From NCBI RefSeq assembly GCF_019802345.1, contig NZ_JAINDZ010000008.1, positions 1 through 64,000 on the forward strand: a stretch of DNA of 64,000 nucleotides. Reading direction: 5' to 3'. The stretch comes from Methylosinus sp. Sm6 (GTDB lineage Bacteria > Pseudomonadota > Alphaproteobacteria > Rhizobiales > Beijerinckiaceae). Position numbers and translations under genes: made by a program. Below, in pieces: positions 53,115 to 61,305 of this stretch. Each line of letters begins with the position of its first letter. Positions within the stretch are counted from its first letter, which is position 1. Below the pieces are notes generated by a model. That model was not told the origin of the DNA. It did not search any database and saw only the letters and a program-made list of their open reading frames with translations.

Positions 53115-54346
53115 CCGCGCTCGTCGCTCGCCACCGTCTCGGCGCTCGGATGCAGCGCGCGCCAGAGATTGTCCACTTGGCTCAGCGCGCCGATCTGCGC
53201 TTCATTCTCCTCGAGCAGCACAGCATCGGCGATCTCGAGGCTCTCGCGCAATTGCGCCGGATCGGCGTCCCGCCTTTCGCCTTTGTCGATCTCGCCCGGC
53301 TGCGTATGATAGCGGATGAGGCCCATTCGATCGGTGTCGAGACGCATCGAGAACCAATAATCGACCTCCGGCGGACAAGGCGCAGAGGCCAGCGCGACGA
53401 TGATCTGGCGCACGAAGCTGCCGCCGAGCGCGGTGAGGCGCGGCGCGCGCGCGCAAGGTCCCGCGGATTTCGCTGCGAGCTCGGCCACCGGATAATGCGT
53501 GTCGGGCCACAGAAGATTGAGCAGCTCGAGCAAATCCTGGTCGGTCCCCTTCGCTTCATGCGACAGGGTCCAATCGAAGTCATAGAGGCCGAGCGGGGCA
53601 GCCCCTTCGCCCGTGGCCATCAGCCGCGTCGCCTCGCGCGCCGCCAGGGCGGCGCCGAGCAGATTCCAATGCGTGCCGCCGCGCGGAAAAAAGCCGAGCG
53701 GATAATTCGCGCGGCGCGTCTCCAGCAGCGCCGGCGCGTCGACATGCGGCAGGGCGCGCGCGGCGAGCGCGGCGCGATAGGGCGCGAGCTTGTCGGTGGC
53801 TCGCGCCGCGAGCGCCGGACAATGCGCGCCCTTCGGGAAATATTGCGGCGCATAGGACGCTTTGGACGGCGAGATCACATAGGCGAATCCCTTGCCCATC
53901 GCATGCACGGTCGCGCGATCGGCGGCGACGCGATCCGCCCAGCGATCGATAACGTTCTGGTCGGGCGCCTCGCCGCGGCTGCAGAATTCATCGATATAGA
54001 AGCGCTCGAACAATTGTCCGTCGCGGCCGATCACAATGTTCGGCGCGCCGGAGACCCCGAACAACGAGAACAAAAGCTGGTTCTTCGCGCGCACCGAAAA
54101 CGGAAACACCCATAGCGAACGGCCGAGCGCGGTCGAAGCGGATTTCTGCAGCGAGCCGGACAGGAAGGCGCGCGTCGAGATATCGAGCGGCTCCGGTTTG
54201 GCGACGCCGGCGAGCGGCTTCGCGCTGCGCAAGCGCCATTTGGGATGCTCGCGCTCGACGGCGGCGTTCCACAAGACACTGAGGAAGTAGAAGAAGATCA
54301 CGCTGGCGGCGGCGAAGATCGGAAGACGGGCGAGGCTTTGGCGCAT
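53063..54346 (-). CDS. AlgX/AlgJ-like polysaccharide acetyltransferase subunit
   Basis: 427 residues. An N-terminal membrane anchor (IFAAASVIFFYFLSVLW) leads to a periplasmic SGNH-like domain. The GGTHWN motif (about residue 223) carries the catalytic His found in AlgX/AlgJ. The C-terminal region is not conserved visibly. It would transfer acetyl groups from AlgI-like MBOAT to an exported glycan. AlgI lies 3 bp upstream. The gene ends inside the 3' end of ecsC on the other strand. Confidence 0.83.
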   Translation of the reverse strand: MRQSLARLPIFAAASVIFFYFLSVLWNAAVEREHPKWRLRSAKPLAGVAKPEPLDISTRAFLSGSLQKSASTALGRSLWVFPFSVRAKNQLLFSLFGVSGAPNIVIGRDGQLFERFYIDEFCSRGEAPDQNVIDRWADRVAADRATVHAMGKGFAYVISPSKASYAPQYFPKGAHCPALAARATDKLAPYRAALAARALPHVDAPALLETRRANYPLGFFPRGGTHWNLLGAALAAREATRLMATGEGAAPLGLYDFDWTLSHEAKGTDQDLLELLNLLWPDTHYPVAELAAKSAGPCARAPRLTALGGSFVRQIIVALASAPCPPEVDYWFSMRLDTDRMGLIRYHTQPGEIDKGERRDADPAQLRESLEIADAVLLEENEAQIGALSQVDNLWRALHPSAETVASDERGQPSAAVVRPAMRAYSP

Positions 54347-54349
54347 GAG

Positions 54350-55756
54350 TCAGAAGCGGAAATAAATAAAGGGCTTGAACGGATCGGCGAGCCCCTTGCC
54401 GACAGCGCAGGCAAAGAGCAGGGCGAGCGCGCTGTTCGCCGCGAAGGCGAAGCGCTGCGCGAGCGCGGCGCGGTCGCCGATCGAGAGCGCGGGCCGCTGC
54501 GCGACGCAGATCGCCGCGGCGATCAGCAGGACGACGAGGTCATAGGCCGGAAACAGGATCGGCTCGACGGACGGCCAGGGCCGCGCCATGGCGAGCAGCA
54601 GCAGCCCCGCCTGCTCGAGCGATGTCGCTCGGAACAAGGTCCAGCCGATCATGACGACGAGGAAGGTGAAGAGATTGGCGAGCCACGCCGGCCGGCGCTT
54701 CAGCCAGTCGAGCAGAACCACGCGCTCCAGAGCGAGGAAAAATCCATTATACGCGCCCCAGGCGACATAGGTCCAAGCGGCGCCGTGCCAGAGGCCCGAG
54801 GCGAGGAAGCAGATCCACAGATTGATCTGCGTGCGCCGACCGCCCAGCCGATTGCCGCCGAGCGGGATATAGAGATAATCCTTGATCCAGGTGGTGAGCG
54901 AAATATGCCAGCGCCGCCAGAATTCGGTGACGCTCGCCGCGACATAGGGCCTGTCGAAATTTTCCGGCAGGCGAAAGCCGAACATGCGCGCGAGGCCGAT
55001 CGCCATGTTCGAATAGCCGGTGAAATCGAAATAGATCTGGAAGGCAAAGAAGAGCGCGCCGACCCAGGCGTCGGCGCAGCCGACGCGCGAAGCGTCGGCA
55101 GCAAAAACGAGATCGGCGCCATTGGCGAGCGTGTCGGCGATGAGCAGCTTCTGCGCGACGCCGAGCATGAAGCGCGAGAAGCCGAGGACGAAATCCTCCG
55201 CGTCGGCGTGGCGGAAGCGCTCGAGCTGCGCGGCGATCTCGTGATATTTGACGATCGGCCCCGCGAGCAGCTTCGGAAAGAAGAACACATAGAAGGCGTA
55301 GAGCGAGAGGCTCTTCGCCGGAGCCGTGACGCCGCGGCGCACGTCGACGAGATAAGTGATCTTCTCGAAGACGATGAAGGAGACGCCGATCGGCAGGGCG
55401 ATGGCCGGCAGAGCGAGCCCCGGCGCGCCGAAGCCGCGCATCAGCGCGTCGAGATTGCCGACGAGGAAGCCCGCATATTTGAAATAGACCAGCACGCCGA
55501 GATTCGCGGCGACGCCGAGCGCGAGCCACAGCCCGCCGGCGCGCCCGTCTGCGGCGATGCGCTGCGCGATGAGAAAATCGGCGAGGATGGCGGCGAAGAC
55601 GATGAAGACGAAGCGCGGCTCGCTCCATGCGTAAAAGAGAATGCTGGCGACGAGCAGCACGGCGAGCCGCGCGCCGCGCCGGGACCCGAGCAGCCGATAG
55701 AGGCAATAGACGAAAGGCGCGAACAGAAACAGGAACAGCGGTTCGTGAAAGAGCAT
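54350..55756 (-). CDS. MBOAT O-acyltransferase, AlgI-like
   Basis: 468 residues with about 10-11 helices. Family-diagnostic blocks: VSFIVFEKITYLVDVRRG, FRRWHISLTTWIKDYLYIPLGGNR, and SGLWHGAAWTYVAWGAYNG, where the His is the catalytic residue of MBOAT enzymes. It passes acetyl groups across the inner membrane to the AlgX/J-like partner, which follows after 3 bp. The pair acetylates an extracellular polysaccharide, perhaps the one made by the 22-34 kb cluster. Confidence 0.92.
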   Translation of the reverse strand: MLFHEPLFLFLFAPFVYCLYRLLGSRRGARLAVLLVASILFYAWSEPRFVFIVFAAILADFLIAQRIAADGRAGGLWLALGVAANLGVLVYFKYAGFLVGNLDALMRGFGAPGLALPAIALPIGVSFIVFEKITYLVDVRRGVTAPAKSLSLYAFYVFFFPKLLAGPIVKYHEIAAQLERFRHADAEDFVLGFSRFMLGVAQKLLIADTLANGADLVFAADASRVGCADAWVGALFFAFQIYFDFTGYSNMAIGLARMFGFRLPENFDRPYVAASVTEFWRRWHISLTTWIKDYLYIPLGGNRLGGRRTQINLWICFLASGLWHGAAWTYVAWGAYNGFFLALERVVLLDWLKRRPAWLANLFTFLVVMIGWTLFRATSLEQAGLLLLAMARPWPSVEPILFPAYDLVVLLIAAAICVAQRPALSIGDRAALAQRFAFAANSALALLFACAVGKGLADPFKPFIYFRF

Positions 55757-55902
55757 CCGCGCGTCGCTTTTAAAAAAAAGAGAATGTGAAAATCCCGGGG
55801 AACGCCCTCGGCGTCGGCCGGACAGATATTTCTGTTCTGTTTCTACGGCCGGGCGGAGAGGGGAGGTAGCTGTGGAAGGCCCTTAGGGGCGTTGCGGCCA
55901 GC

Positions 55903-55920
55903 GCGAGCCTTCAGGCTCGC
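55903..55920. repeat. Dispersed gagcc/ggctc palindrome, copy 4
   Basis: gcgagcct-tc-aggctcgc, 8-bp perfect stem, 2-nt loop, followed by atctcga. It overlaps the TGA of the pseudouridine synthase (complement of 55911-55913), so it functions there as its 3' end structure, probably a terminator. Copies 1, 2 and 3 are at 19530, 36105 and 48011. Confidence 0.7.
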
Positions 55921-56615
55921 ATCTCGACACAGCCGAGCGCGTCGAGCGTCCCGCGCATATGTGGCGGGACGGGCGCGGTGACGGCGACGCTCTCATGGCC
56001 GTCGCGCATCGGCACGACGACGGCGCGCGCGTGGAGATGCAGGGGCGGCGCGCCCTCGCGCTTGCCATGGCCATAGACCGGATCGCCGAGTATGGGCCAG
56101 CCCATCGCTTGGGCATGGACGCGCAGCTGATGCGTGCGGCCGGTGCGCGGCTTCAGCTCGAGGAAGGCGATCTCGCGCCCCTCCGCGTCATGGCCGCGCG
56201 CCAGCGCGCGCCAATGCGTCTTGGCGGGCAGACCGAGCGGATCGGGCCGCATCCACCAGCCGCGCGTCGAATCGAGGTGGCCGAGCGCCATGTCGATCTC
56301 GCCCTCCTCCGCCTGCGGCGCGCCCTCCACCACCGCCCAATAGGTTTTCTCGATGCGCCCGTCGCGAAACAGCTTGCCGAGCCGCTCCAGCGACTTGCGG
56401 TGCCGCCCGAGCACCAGGCAGCCGGAGGTGTCGCGGTCGAGCCGATGCGCGAGCGCGGGCGGACGCGGCAGGCCGAAGCGCAGCGCGTCGAAATAATCCT
56501 CGAGATTCTCGCCGCCCTTGGGGCCGCGATGCACGGGAAGGCCGGCCGGCTTGTCGACGACGAGCATCAGTCCGTCCCGATAGAGAAGGCGAGAGAGCAT
56601 GTCTTCTGGCGTCAT
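55911..56615 (-). CDS. RluA-family 23S/tRNA pseudouridine synthase
   Basis: 234 residues. The catalytic Asp lies in HRLDRDTSGCLVLGR, followed by KTYWAVVEG and the typical GRTHQLRVHAQAMGWPILGDPVYG. LMLVVDKPAGLPVHRGPKGG at the N-terminus is the conserved opening. There is no S4 RNA-binding domain, so it is a short RluA/TruC-like form whose target is not determined. An overlapping palindrome marks its 3' end. Confidence 0.9.
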   Translation of the reverse strand: MTPEDMLSRLLYRDGLMLVVDKPAGLPVHRGPKGGENLEDYFDALRFGLPRPPALAHRLDRDTSGCLVLGRHRKSLERLGKLFRDGRIEKTYWAVVEGAPQAEEGEIDMALGHLDSTRGWWMRPDPLGLPAKTHWRALARGHDAEGREIAFLELKPRTGRTHQLRVHAQAMGWPILGDPVYGHGKREGAPPLHLHARAVVVPMRDGHESVAVTAPVPPHMRGTLDALGCVEMRA

Positions 56616-56762
56616 GGCGCGCCGATCCTATGCGAAGAGCGAAGCGATTTCTTCCCCTTGGGCATGCGCCGCCCTTGCCGCCGCGGCGGGCGCGCTAGCT
56701 AGAGTCCGACGGCGGCCTCGTTGCGAAGGGCTCGCCTCGGAGAACCAACAGGGAGAGCAACC

Positions 56763-56945
56763 ATGGCGGACGAAGACCAGGTCGACCGCATGATGTCGGC
56801 GAATGCGTATATATTCGGCGGCGTGGGCGCTGTGCTCGGCGCTCTCACGGGAGCCGCCGTCGTGGGATTTCCCGCCGCGATCGGCGCGGTCGTCATCGGC
56901 GGCCTGCTCGGCGGAATCCTCGGCTCGTTCATCCCGGGCAAATGA
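56763..56945 (+). CDS. Glycine-zipper membrane peptide
   Basis: 60 residues from ATG 56763, with GGGAG upstream. Sequence MADEDQVDRMMSANAYIFGG then a helix VGAVLGALTGAAVVGFPAAIGAVVIGGLLGGILGSFIPGK, full of spaced Gly/Ala that allow helix packing. It resembles small membrane peptides in many bacteria. An upstream in-frame codon at 56721 is less likely. Confidence 0.6.
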   Translation: MADEDQVDRMMSANAYIFGGVGAVLGALTGAAVVGFPAAIGAVVIGGLLGGILGSFIPGK

Positions 56946-56994
56946 CATCGCTCGGGAGCGGGGCCGGAGTGGGCCTCGCTCCTCGAACCGAACC

Positions 56995-58104
56995 TCAACC
57001 GCCGAGGCCGACCATAGCAAGAAGGCCGACCCGCTCCAGCAGCCAATAGGTCCCGAACAGCGCGATCACGGTCGAAGCGGCGTAGACGAGCCGCTTGTCG
57101 CGCTTGCCGCCCGTCTGCTTGTCGATGACGAGCAGCGTCGGCACGAGCAGCAGCACGATGGCCACCTGTCCGAGCTCGACGCCGATGTTGAAGGAGGCGA
57201 GCGCCGGGACGATGGCGTTTTGCGGGACGCCCAGCTCCTTCAGGCTGCTGGCGAAGCCGAAGCCGTGGATGAAGCCGAACAGGAATGTGTCGCGCCAGCG
57301 GCCGTCGACTCGCCGCGAGAAGAAATTTTCGACCGCGACATAGATGATCGAGGCGGCGATCGCCGCCTCCACCCATTGCGAGGGCAGAGTGACGATGTCG
57401 AGCGTCGCCAGCGACAAGGTCACCGAATGCGAGACGGTGAAGGCCGTGACGATCTTCACCACTGGCCAGACGCGCGTCGCCCACAGCAAAATCGCGATCA
57501 GGAAGCAGAGGTGGTCATAGCCAGTGAGGATGTGCTCGACGCCGGCCATCACGAATTTGCCCATCAGCTGCCAGATCGTCTCCAGCGGCTTGGAGAGATC
57601 GAGCGGCGGATCGGACGGGTAGAGCATGGTCTGCCCCGCGTCGGCGCCCTCGCCGAGCGTGACGAGATGCTTGCCCTTGGTCCCCTGCGCGGCGAGCAGC
57701 CTGGTCGCGTCGTAGAACAGGTTGCCGGGCGCGCCGGAGCAATCGAAGCGCAGAGTGACGAGGGCGCTGTCGGCGTTGGTCGGGTCCTCGCCGGCAAAGG
57801 CGACGCGGCTCGCGCATTCGCGTCCCTCTGCGTCGCGCATCGCGACCCGGCGCTGAATCAGGCGGCCGATCTCCGTCTCCAGCACGCCCGGCTGCGACAG
57901 CTCGGCGCCGGAGCGCTCCGACATGGTCTCGGAGAAGATGCGCTCGAGATCGGTCGCGAGAAAGCCGACGTCGACGCGATAGGCGCGATCCTGTTCCGGA
58001 ACGATCTTGCCCGTCGAAATATCCGCCGTATGGGCGAAGGCCGGCGCGAGGAGGGTGAGCGTCCAGGCCAAGAGGATCGCCAGCCGTTTGATCGAGCGTT
58101 TCAT
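56995..58104 (-). CDS. hupE: HupE/UreJ-like nickel/cobalt permease
   Basis: 369 residues. A signal peptide (ILLAWTLTLLAPAFA) and periplasmic N-terminal domain (about 25-180) precede a membrane domain with about six helices containing GVEHILTGYDHLCFLIA, TAFTVSHSVTLSLA and LFGFIHGFGFAS, conserved His-rich segments of HupE/UreJ_2 transporters. These take up nickel or cobalt. It is divergent from NikR and near a NikR-controlled TonB receptor, supporting a role in nickel import. The divergent intergenic region has two palindromes. Confidence 0.8.
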   Translation of the reverse strand: MKRSIKRLAILLAWTLTLLAPAFAHTADISTGKIVPEQDRAYRVDVGFLATDLERIFSETMSERSGAELSQPGVLETEIGRLIQRRVAMRDAEGRECASRVAFAGEDPTNADSALVTLRFDCSGAPGNLFYDATRLLAAQGTKGKHLVTLGEGADAGQTMLYPSDPPLDLSKPLETIWQLMGKFVMAGVEHILTGYDHLCFLIAILLWATRVWPVVKIVTAFTVSHSVTLSLATLDIVTLPSQWVEAAIAASIIYVAVENFFSRRVDGRWRDTFLFGFIHGFGFASSLKELGVPQNAIVPALASFNIGVELGQVAIVLLLVPTLLVIDKQTGGKRDKRLVYAASTVIALFGTYWLLERVGLLAMVGLGG

Positions 58105-58119
58105 TTTTTGTCCCTCGGG

Positions 58120-58138
58120 GCGCCTCGCATCGAGGCGC
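58120..58138. promoter_or_regulatory. 8-bp stem-loop between hupE-like gene and nikR
   Basis: gcgcctcg-cat-cgaggcgc, a perfect 8-bp inverted repeat with a 3-nt centre, 15 bp upstream of the hupE-like ATG. It could be an operator or a leader hairpin covering the ribosome-binding region. No T-run, so not a terminator. Confidence 0.4.
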
Positions 58139-58162
58139 GCACAATGCCCGATGACGCCAAAA

Positions 58163-58180
58163 TGGACAAGATCATGTCCA
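58163..58180. promoter_or_regulatory. Palindrome TGGACA-N6-TGTCCA in the divergent region
   Basis: tggaca (58163-58168) and tgtcca (58175-58180) form a perfect 6-bp inverted repeat with six bases between. It lies between the hupE-like gene and nikR. It does not match the GTATGA NikR consensus, so a different regulator is implied if it is functional. A weak TTGCGG-N17-TAGAAC pair (58188-58216) may be the nikR promoter. Confidence 0.35.
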
Positions 58181-58274
58181 GGGCCGATTGCGGCGTCGCT
58201 GCAGCCTCGCTAGAACAATGAGATAGGAGCCGTCACCCGACGCGGCTGCCGCTGTCACGGGGAGCTATTTCATT

Positions 58275-58730
58275 ATGCAGCGCGTCACCCTGACGATAGA
58301 CGACGACCTCATGGCCCGCCTCGACCGTTACATGGAGGCCGGCGGACATCAAAATCGCTCGGAAGCGGTGCGGGACCTCGTGCGCGCCGGCCTGCTCGAA
58401 CGACCGCGCAGCGAGGACGCCGATCGTCCCTGCATCGGCGCCCTCGTCTATCTCTACGACCACGACACGCGGCAATTGTCGAAGCGGCTGACGAGCGACC
58501 ATCACAGCCACGCCGACCTCTCCATCGCCGCTCTGCATGTGCATGTCGACGCCGAGACCTGCCTCGAGGTTTCGCTGCTGCGCGGGCGCAAATCCGAGGT
58601 CGAGCATTTCGCCCAGCATGTGATCGGCGAGCGCGGCGTGCGCTACGGCCAGCTGGTCGTCGCCCCGGCCGAAGCGCATGCGCCTTCGCGCCATCATGTG
58701 GAGCACGGCCGCGGCCACGGCCACGGCTGA
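58275..58730 (+). CDS. nikR: Nickel-responsive regulator NikR
   Basis: 151 residues. The N-terminal ribbon-helix-helix (MQRVTLTIDDDLMARLDRYMEAGGHQNRSEAVRDLVRAGL) binds DNA; the ACT-like C-terminal domain carries the nickel site. His77, His88, His90 and Cys96 match E. coli NikR His76, His87, His89 and Cys95 with a one-residue offset (SDHHSHAD, ALHVHVDAETCLEVS). The C-terminal tail is His-rich (HHVEHGRGHGHG), which may hold extra nickel. It lies upstream of a receptor gene with a NikR-type operator. Confidence 0.95.
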   Translation: MQRVTLTIDDDLMARLDRYMEAGGHQNRSEAVRDLVRAGLLERPRSEDADRPCIGALVYLYDHDTRQLSKRLTSDHHSHADLSIAALHVHVDAETCLEVSLLRGRKSEVEHFAQHVIGERGVRYGQLVVAPAEAHAPSRHHVEHGRGHGHG

Positions 58731-58743
58731 GCGAATGCGCGAC

Positions 58744-58761
58744 TGTTGCGGATGCGCAACA
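58744..58761. other. Hairpin after nikR
   Basis: tgttgcg-gatg-cgcaaca, 7-bp perfect stem, 14 bp downstream of the nikR stop. No T-tract, but position suggests a weak 3' end structure or terminator for nikR. Confidence 0.4.
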
Positions 58762-58801
58762 TCTGCGGCAATTTCTTACGTGGGCTTGACGAGACGCTCG
58801 T

Positions 58802-58833
58802 TCGTATGATGAAAATAAGAAAAAAACATACGA
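58802..58833. promoter_or_regulatory. NikR operator upstream of the TonB receptor
   Basis: GTATGA (58804-58809), 16 bases, ACATAC (58826-58831): one mismatch from the E. coli NikR consensus GTATGA-N16-TCATAC. Extending outwards, tcgtatg (58802-58808) and catacga (58827-58833) are perfect 7-bp arms. It lies between a TTGACG -35-like element (58786-58791) and the receptor ATG at 58846, so nickel-loaded NikR would block transcription there. Confidence 0.82.
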
Positions 58834-58845
58834 CCGGGGGGATCG

Positions 58846-61119
58846 ATGGGCGTCGGGCTTCGCACAGGCATTTCGGCGCTGGCCTTGGCGGCCGCGCTTC
58901 TCGAGGGCTCGGCCATCGCTCACGAGGCTCTGCCCGATATCGACATCGCGGCGCCGATCGCTGCGGCGACTCCCGCCGCGGCCGCGAGACGGGCCGAAGC
59001 CGAGAAGAAGGAGCAGCCGCGGATCGAGGCGGCCAGCGAGACGGTCTATAGCGGCCAGGCCATCAACGCCGTTCCCTTCTCGCGCCCGGGCGAGGCGCTC
59101 GAGGTCGTCCCCGGCCTCTCGGTGACCCAGCACAGCGGCGAAGGCAAGGCCAATCAATATTACCTGCGCGGGTTCCAGCTCGACCACGGCACCGATTTCT
59201 CGCTGACGCTGGACGGCATGCCGATCAACATGCGCACCCATGGCCATGGCCAGGGCTACGCCGACGCCAATTTTCTCATTCCCGAGCTCCTATCGTCCGT
59301 GGTCGCGCGAAAGGGCCCCTATTACGCGGACAAGGGGGACTTCTCCTCCGCCGGCGCCGTCGACATGCAATATATCGACAAGCTCGATTCCGGCCTGATC
59401 CGGGCGACGGGCGGCAGCTTCTCCTACGCGCGCCTGCTCGGCGCCAAATCCTTCGAGGTTCACGGCGGCAACCTGCTGGCGGCGGTGGAGTCGAGCGTCT
59501 ATGACGGCCCCTGGACGCGGCCGGACGAGGTCCGCAAGATCAATTCGGTGCTGCGCTGGTCGCGCGGCACGCAGGAAGACGGCGTCTCCATCACCGCGAT
59601 GGCCTACGCCAACCGCTGGTATTCGTCCGACCAGATTCCGTCTCGCGCCGTTTCTAGCGGCGTGCTTCCGCTATGGGGCAATGTCGATCGCACCGACGGC
59701 GGCGATGCGTCGCGCTTCAGCCTCTCGGCGCGCTGGAGCCAGGTCGAGGGACCGCACTCTTCGCGCGTGGAGGCCTTCGCCATCCGCTCCACGCTCGATC
59801 TCTACAACAACTTCACCTATTTCCTGTCGAATCCCGATCTCGGCGACCAGTTCCGCCAGTTCGACCGCCGCACCGTGCTCGGCGTCAATGCGCAGCACGC
59901 CTATAAATACGAGCTCGCCGGCCTGCCGATCGAATCGCGCATCGGACTGCAGAGCCGCTATGACAATATCCGGGTCGGCCTGCAGGACAGCTATCAGCGC
60001 CAGCCCTATGACACGCTCACCAACAGCCATGTGGCGGAAGGCAGCGTCGGCCTTTGGGCCGACACCACGGTCCGCTGGACCCCCTGGCTGCGCACCACCG
60101 GCGGCGTGCGCTTCGATTATTTCGCCGCCAGCGTCGGCAGCCTGCAGGGCCCGCTGTCGGGCCCGCTCGACGACAATGGCAATCCGATCTGGACGGGGCC
60201 ATGGAACACCGGCTCCAAGAGCGGGACGATGGGCAGCCCGAAGTTCGGCCTCGTCCTCGGTCCGTTCGAGCAGACGGAGCTCTTCCTCAACTACGGCGAA
60301 GGCTTCCATTCGACCGATGCGCGCGGCACGGTCACTCGTCTCAGCCCCGCCGACGGCTCGGCGCTCTCGCCGGTTCCGCTGCTCGTCAAGCAGCGCGGCG
60401 CCGAGGTCGGCGTCCGCACCACGCGCATCCTCGAAGGGCTCGAATCCCAGGTCGCCTTCTGGTGGCTCGACTCCGATTCGGAGAATATGTTCGAAGGCGA
60501 TTCCGGCAACACGACCTTCGGTCGTCCGAGCCGACGCTATGGCGTGGAGCTGATAAACCATTACGCGCCCACCTCCTGGCTGCGCGTCGAGGGCAATGTG
60601 TCGCTCTCGCATGCGCGTTTCCGCGGCTATGACTGGGAAACCGCGGCCAGCTACGCCGAGCTCGTCGCCGCCAACGCCGGCGCCTATGGGGCGCTGATCG
60701 GCAACGCCCCCGGCAATTACCTCACCGACGCGCCCAATATCGTGGCTATGGGCTCGGTCGAGGTCGGCGAGGCGATAGGGCTTTTCGCGGCGCTGCGCTA
60801 CCGCTATTTCGGCGAGCGGCCGCTCTCTGAGGACGGCCAGATCAAATCGCCGGCGACCGGCACGCTGAACCTGCGCCTCGGCTACCGCTTCGACAATGGC
60901 TGGAGCATTCAGGCCGACGCCTTCAACATCACCAATTCCCGTTCGGACATGATCACCTATGGCTATGGCTCGCTGCTTCCGTCCGACAAGCTCTATGGCC
61001 TCTGCCAGGCGGGCGCCGCGCCGAGCAAAGTCTGCGAGGTCGGCGTGATGGGCCGGCACTTCAAGCCGATGGAGCCCCCGGCCGTGCGTGTGACGGTGAG
61101 CGGCCCGCTGCCGTTCTGA
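58846..61119 (+). CDS. TonB-dependent outer-membrane receptor, probably for nickel
   Basis: 757 residues. A signal peptide (LALAAALLEGSAIA) is followed by a plug domain (ETVYSGQAINAVPFSRPGEALEVVPGLSVTQHSGEGKANQYYLRGFQLDHGTDF) and a 22-strand barrel ending ...VRVTVSGPLPF with a terminal Phe. A weak TonB box is not obvious. The NikR operator directly upstream and a HupE-like permease nearby indicate nickel or nickel-chelate uptake, as in FrpB4-like receptors. No secondary FecR-type signalling extension. Confidence 0.85.
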   Translation: MGVGLRTGISALALAAALLEGSAIAHEALPDIDIAAPIAAATPAAAARRAEAEKKEQPRIEAASETVYSGQAINAVPFSRPGEALEVVPGLSVTQHSGEGKANQYYLRGFQLDHGTDFSLTLDGMPINMRTHGHGQGYADANFLIPELLSSVVARKGPYYADKGDFSSAGAVDMQYIDKLDSGLIRATGGSFSYARLLGAKSFEVHGGNLLAAVESSVYDGPWTRPDEVRKINSVLRWSRGTQEDGVSITAMAYANRWYSSDQIPSRAVSSGVLPLWGNVDRTDGGDASRFSLSARWSQVEGPHSSRVEAFAIRSTLDLYNNFTYFLSNPDLGDQFRQFDRRTVLGVNAQHAYKYELAGLPIESRIGLQSRYDNIRVGLQDSYQRQPYDTLTNSHVAEGSVGLWADTTVRWTPWLRTTGGVRFDYFAASVGSLQGPLSGPLDDNGNPIWTGPWNTGSKSGTMGSPKFGLVLGPFEQTELFLNYGEGFHSTDARGTVTRLSPADGSALSPVPLLVKQRGAEVGVRTTRILEGLESQVAFWWLDSDSENMFEGDSGNTTFGRPSRRYGVELINHYAPTSWLRVEGNVSLSHARFRGYDWETAASYAELVAANAGAYGALIGNAPGNYLTDAPNIVAMGSVEVGEAIGLFAALRYRYFGERPLSEDGQIKSPATGTLNLRLGYRFDNGWSIQADAFNITNSRSDMITYGYGSLLPSDKLYGLCQAGAAPSKVCEVGVMGRHFKPMEPPAVRVTVSGPLPF

Positions 61120-61159
61120 GCGTCCTTCGGGGGAACGCTGCTTCGACTGGGATCGTCTC

Positions 61160-61179
61160 GCGGGCCGTCGCCCGCTTTT
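61160..61179 (+). terminator. Intrinsic terminator of the TonB receptor gene
   Basis: gcgggc (61160-61165), loop cgtc, gcccgc (61170-61175), then tttt (61176-61179). A compact 6-bp GC stem with a T-run, 40 bp after the receptor stop. Confidence 0.75.
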
Positions 61180-61305
61180 GACGAAAATCGCGCCCTTTGC
61201 GGCCACTCCGCATCAATCGCGTCGCTGAAGAGTCTTCACGCGCCGCCGCCACACGGCGCGGCGCGCCCCAGATGTCGCTTCGGAACTCTTTCGGAGACGA
61301 CGCTC

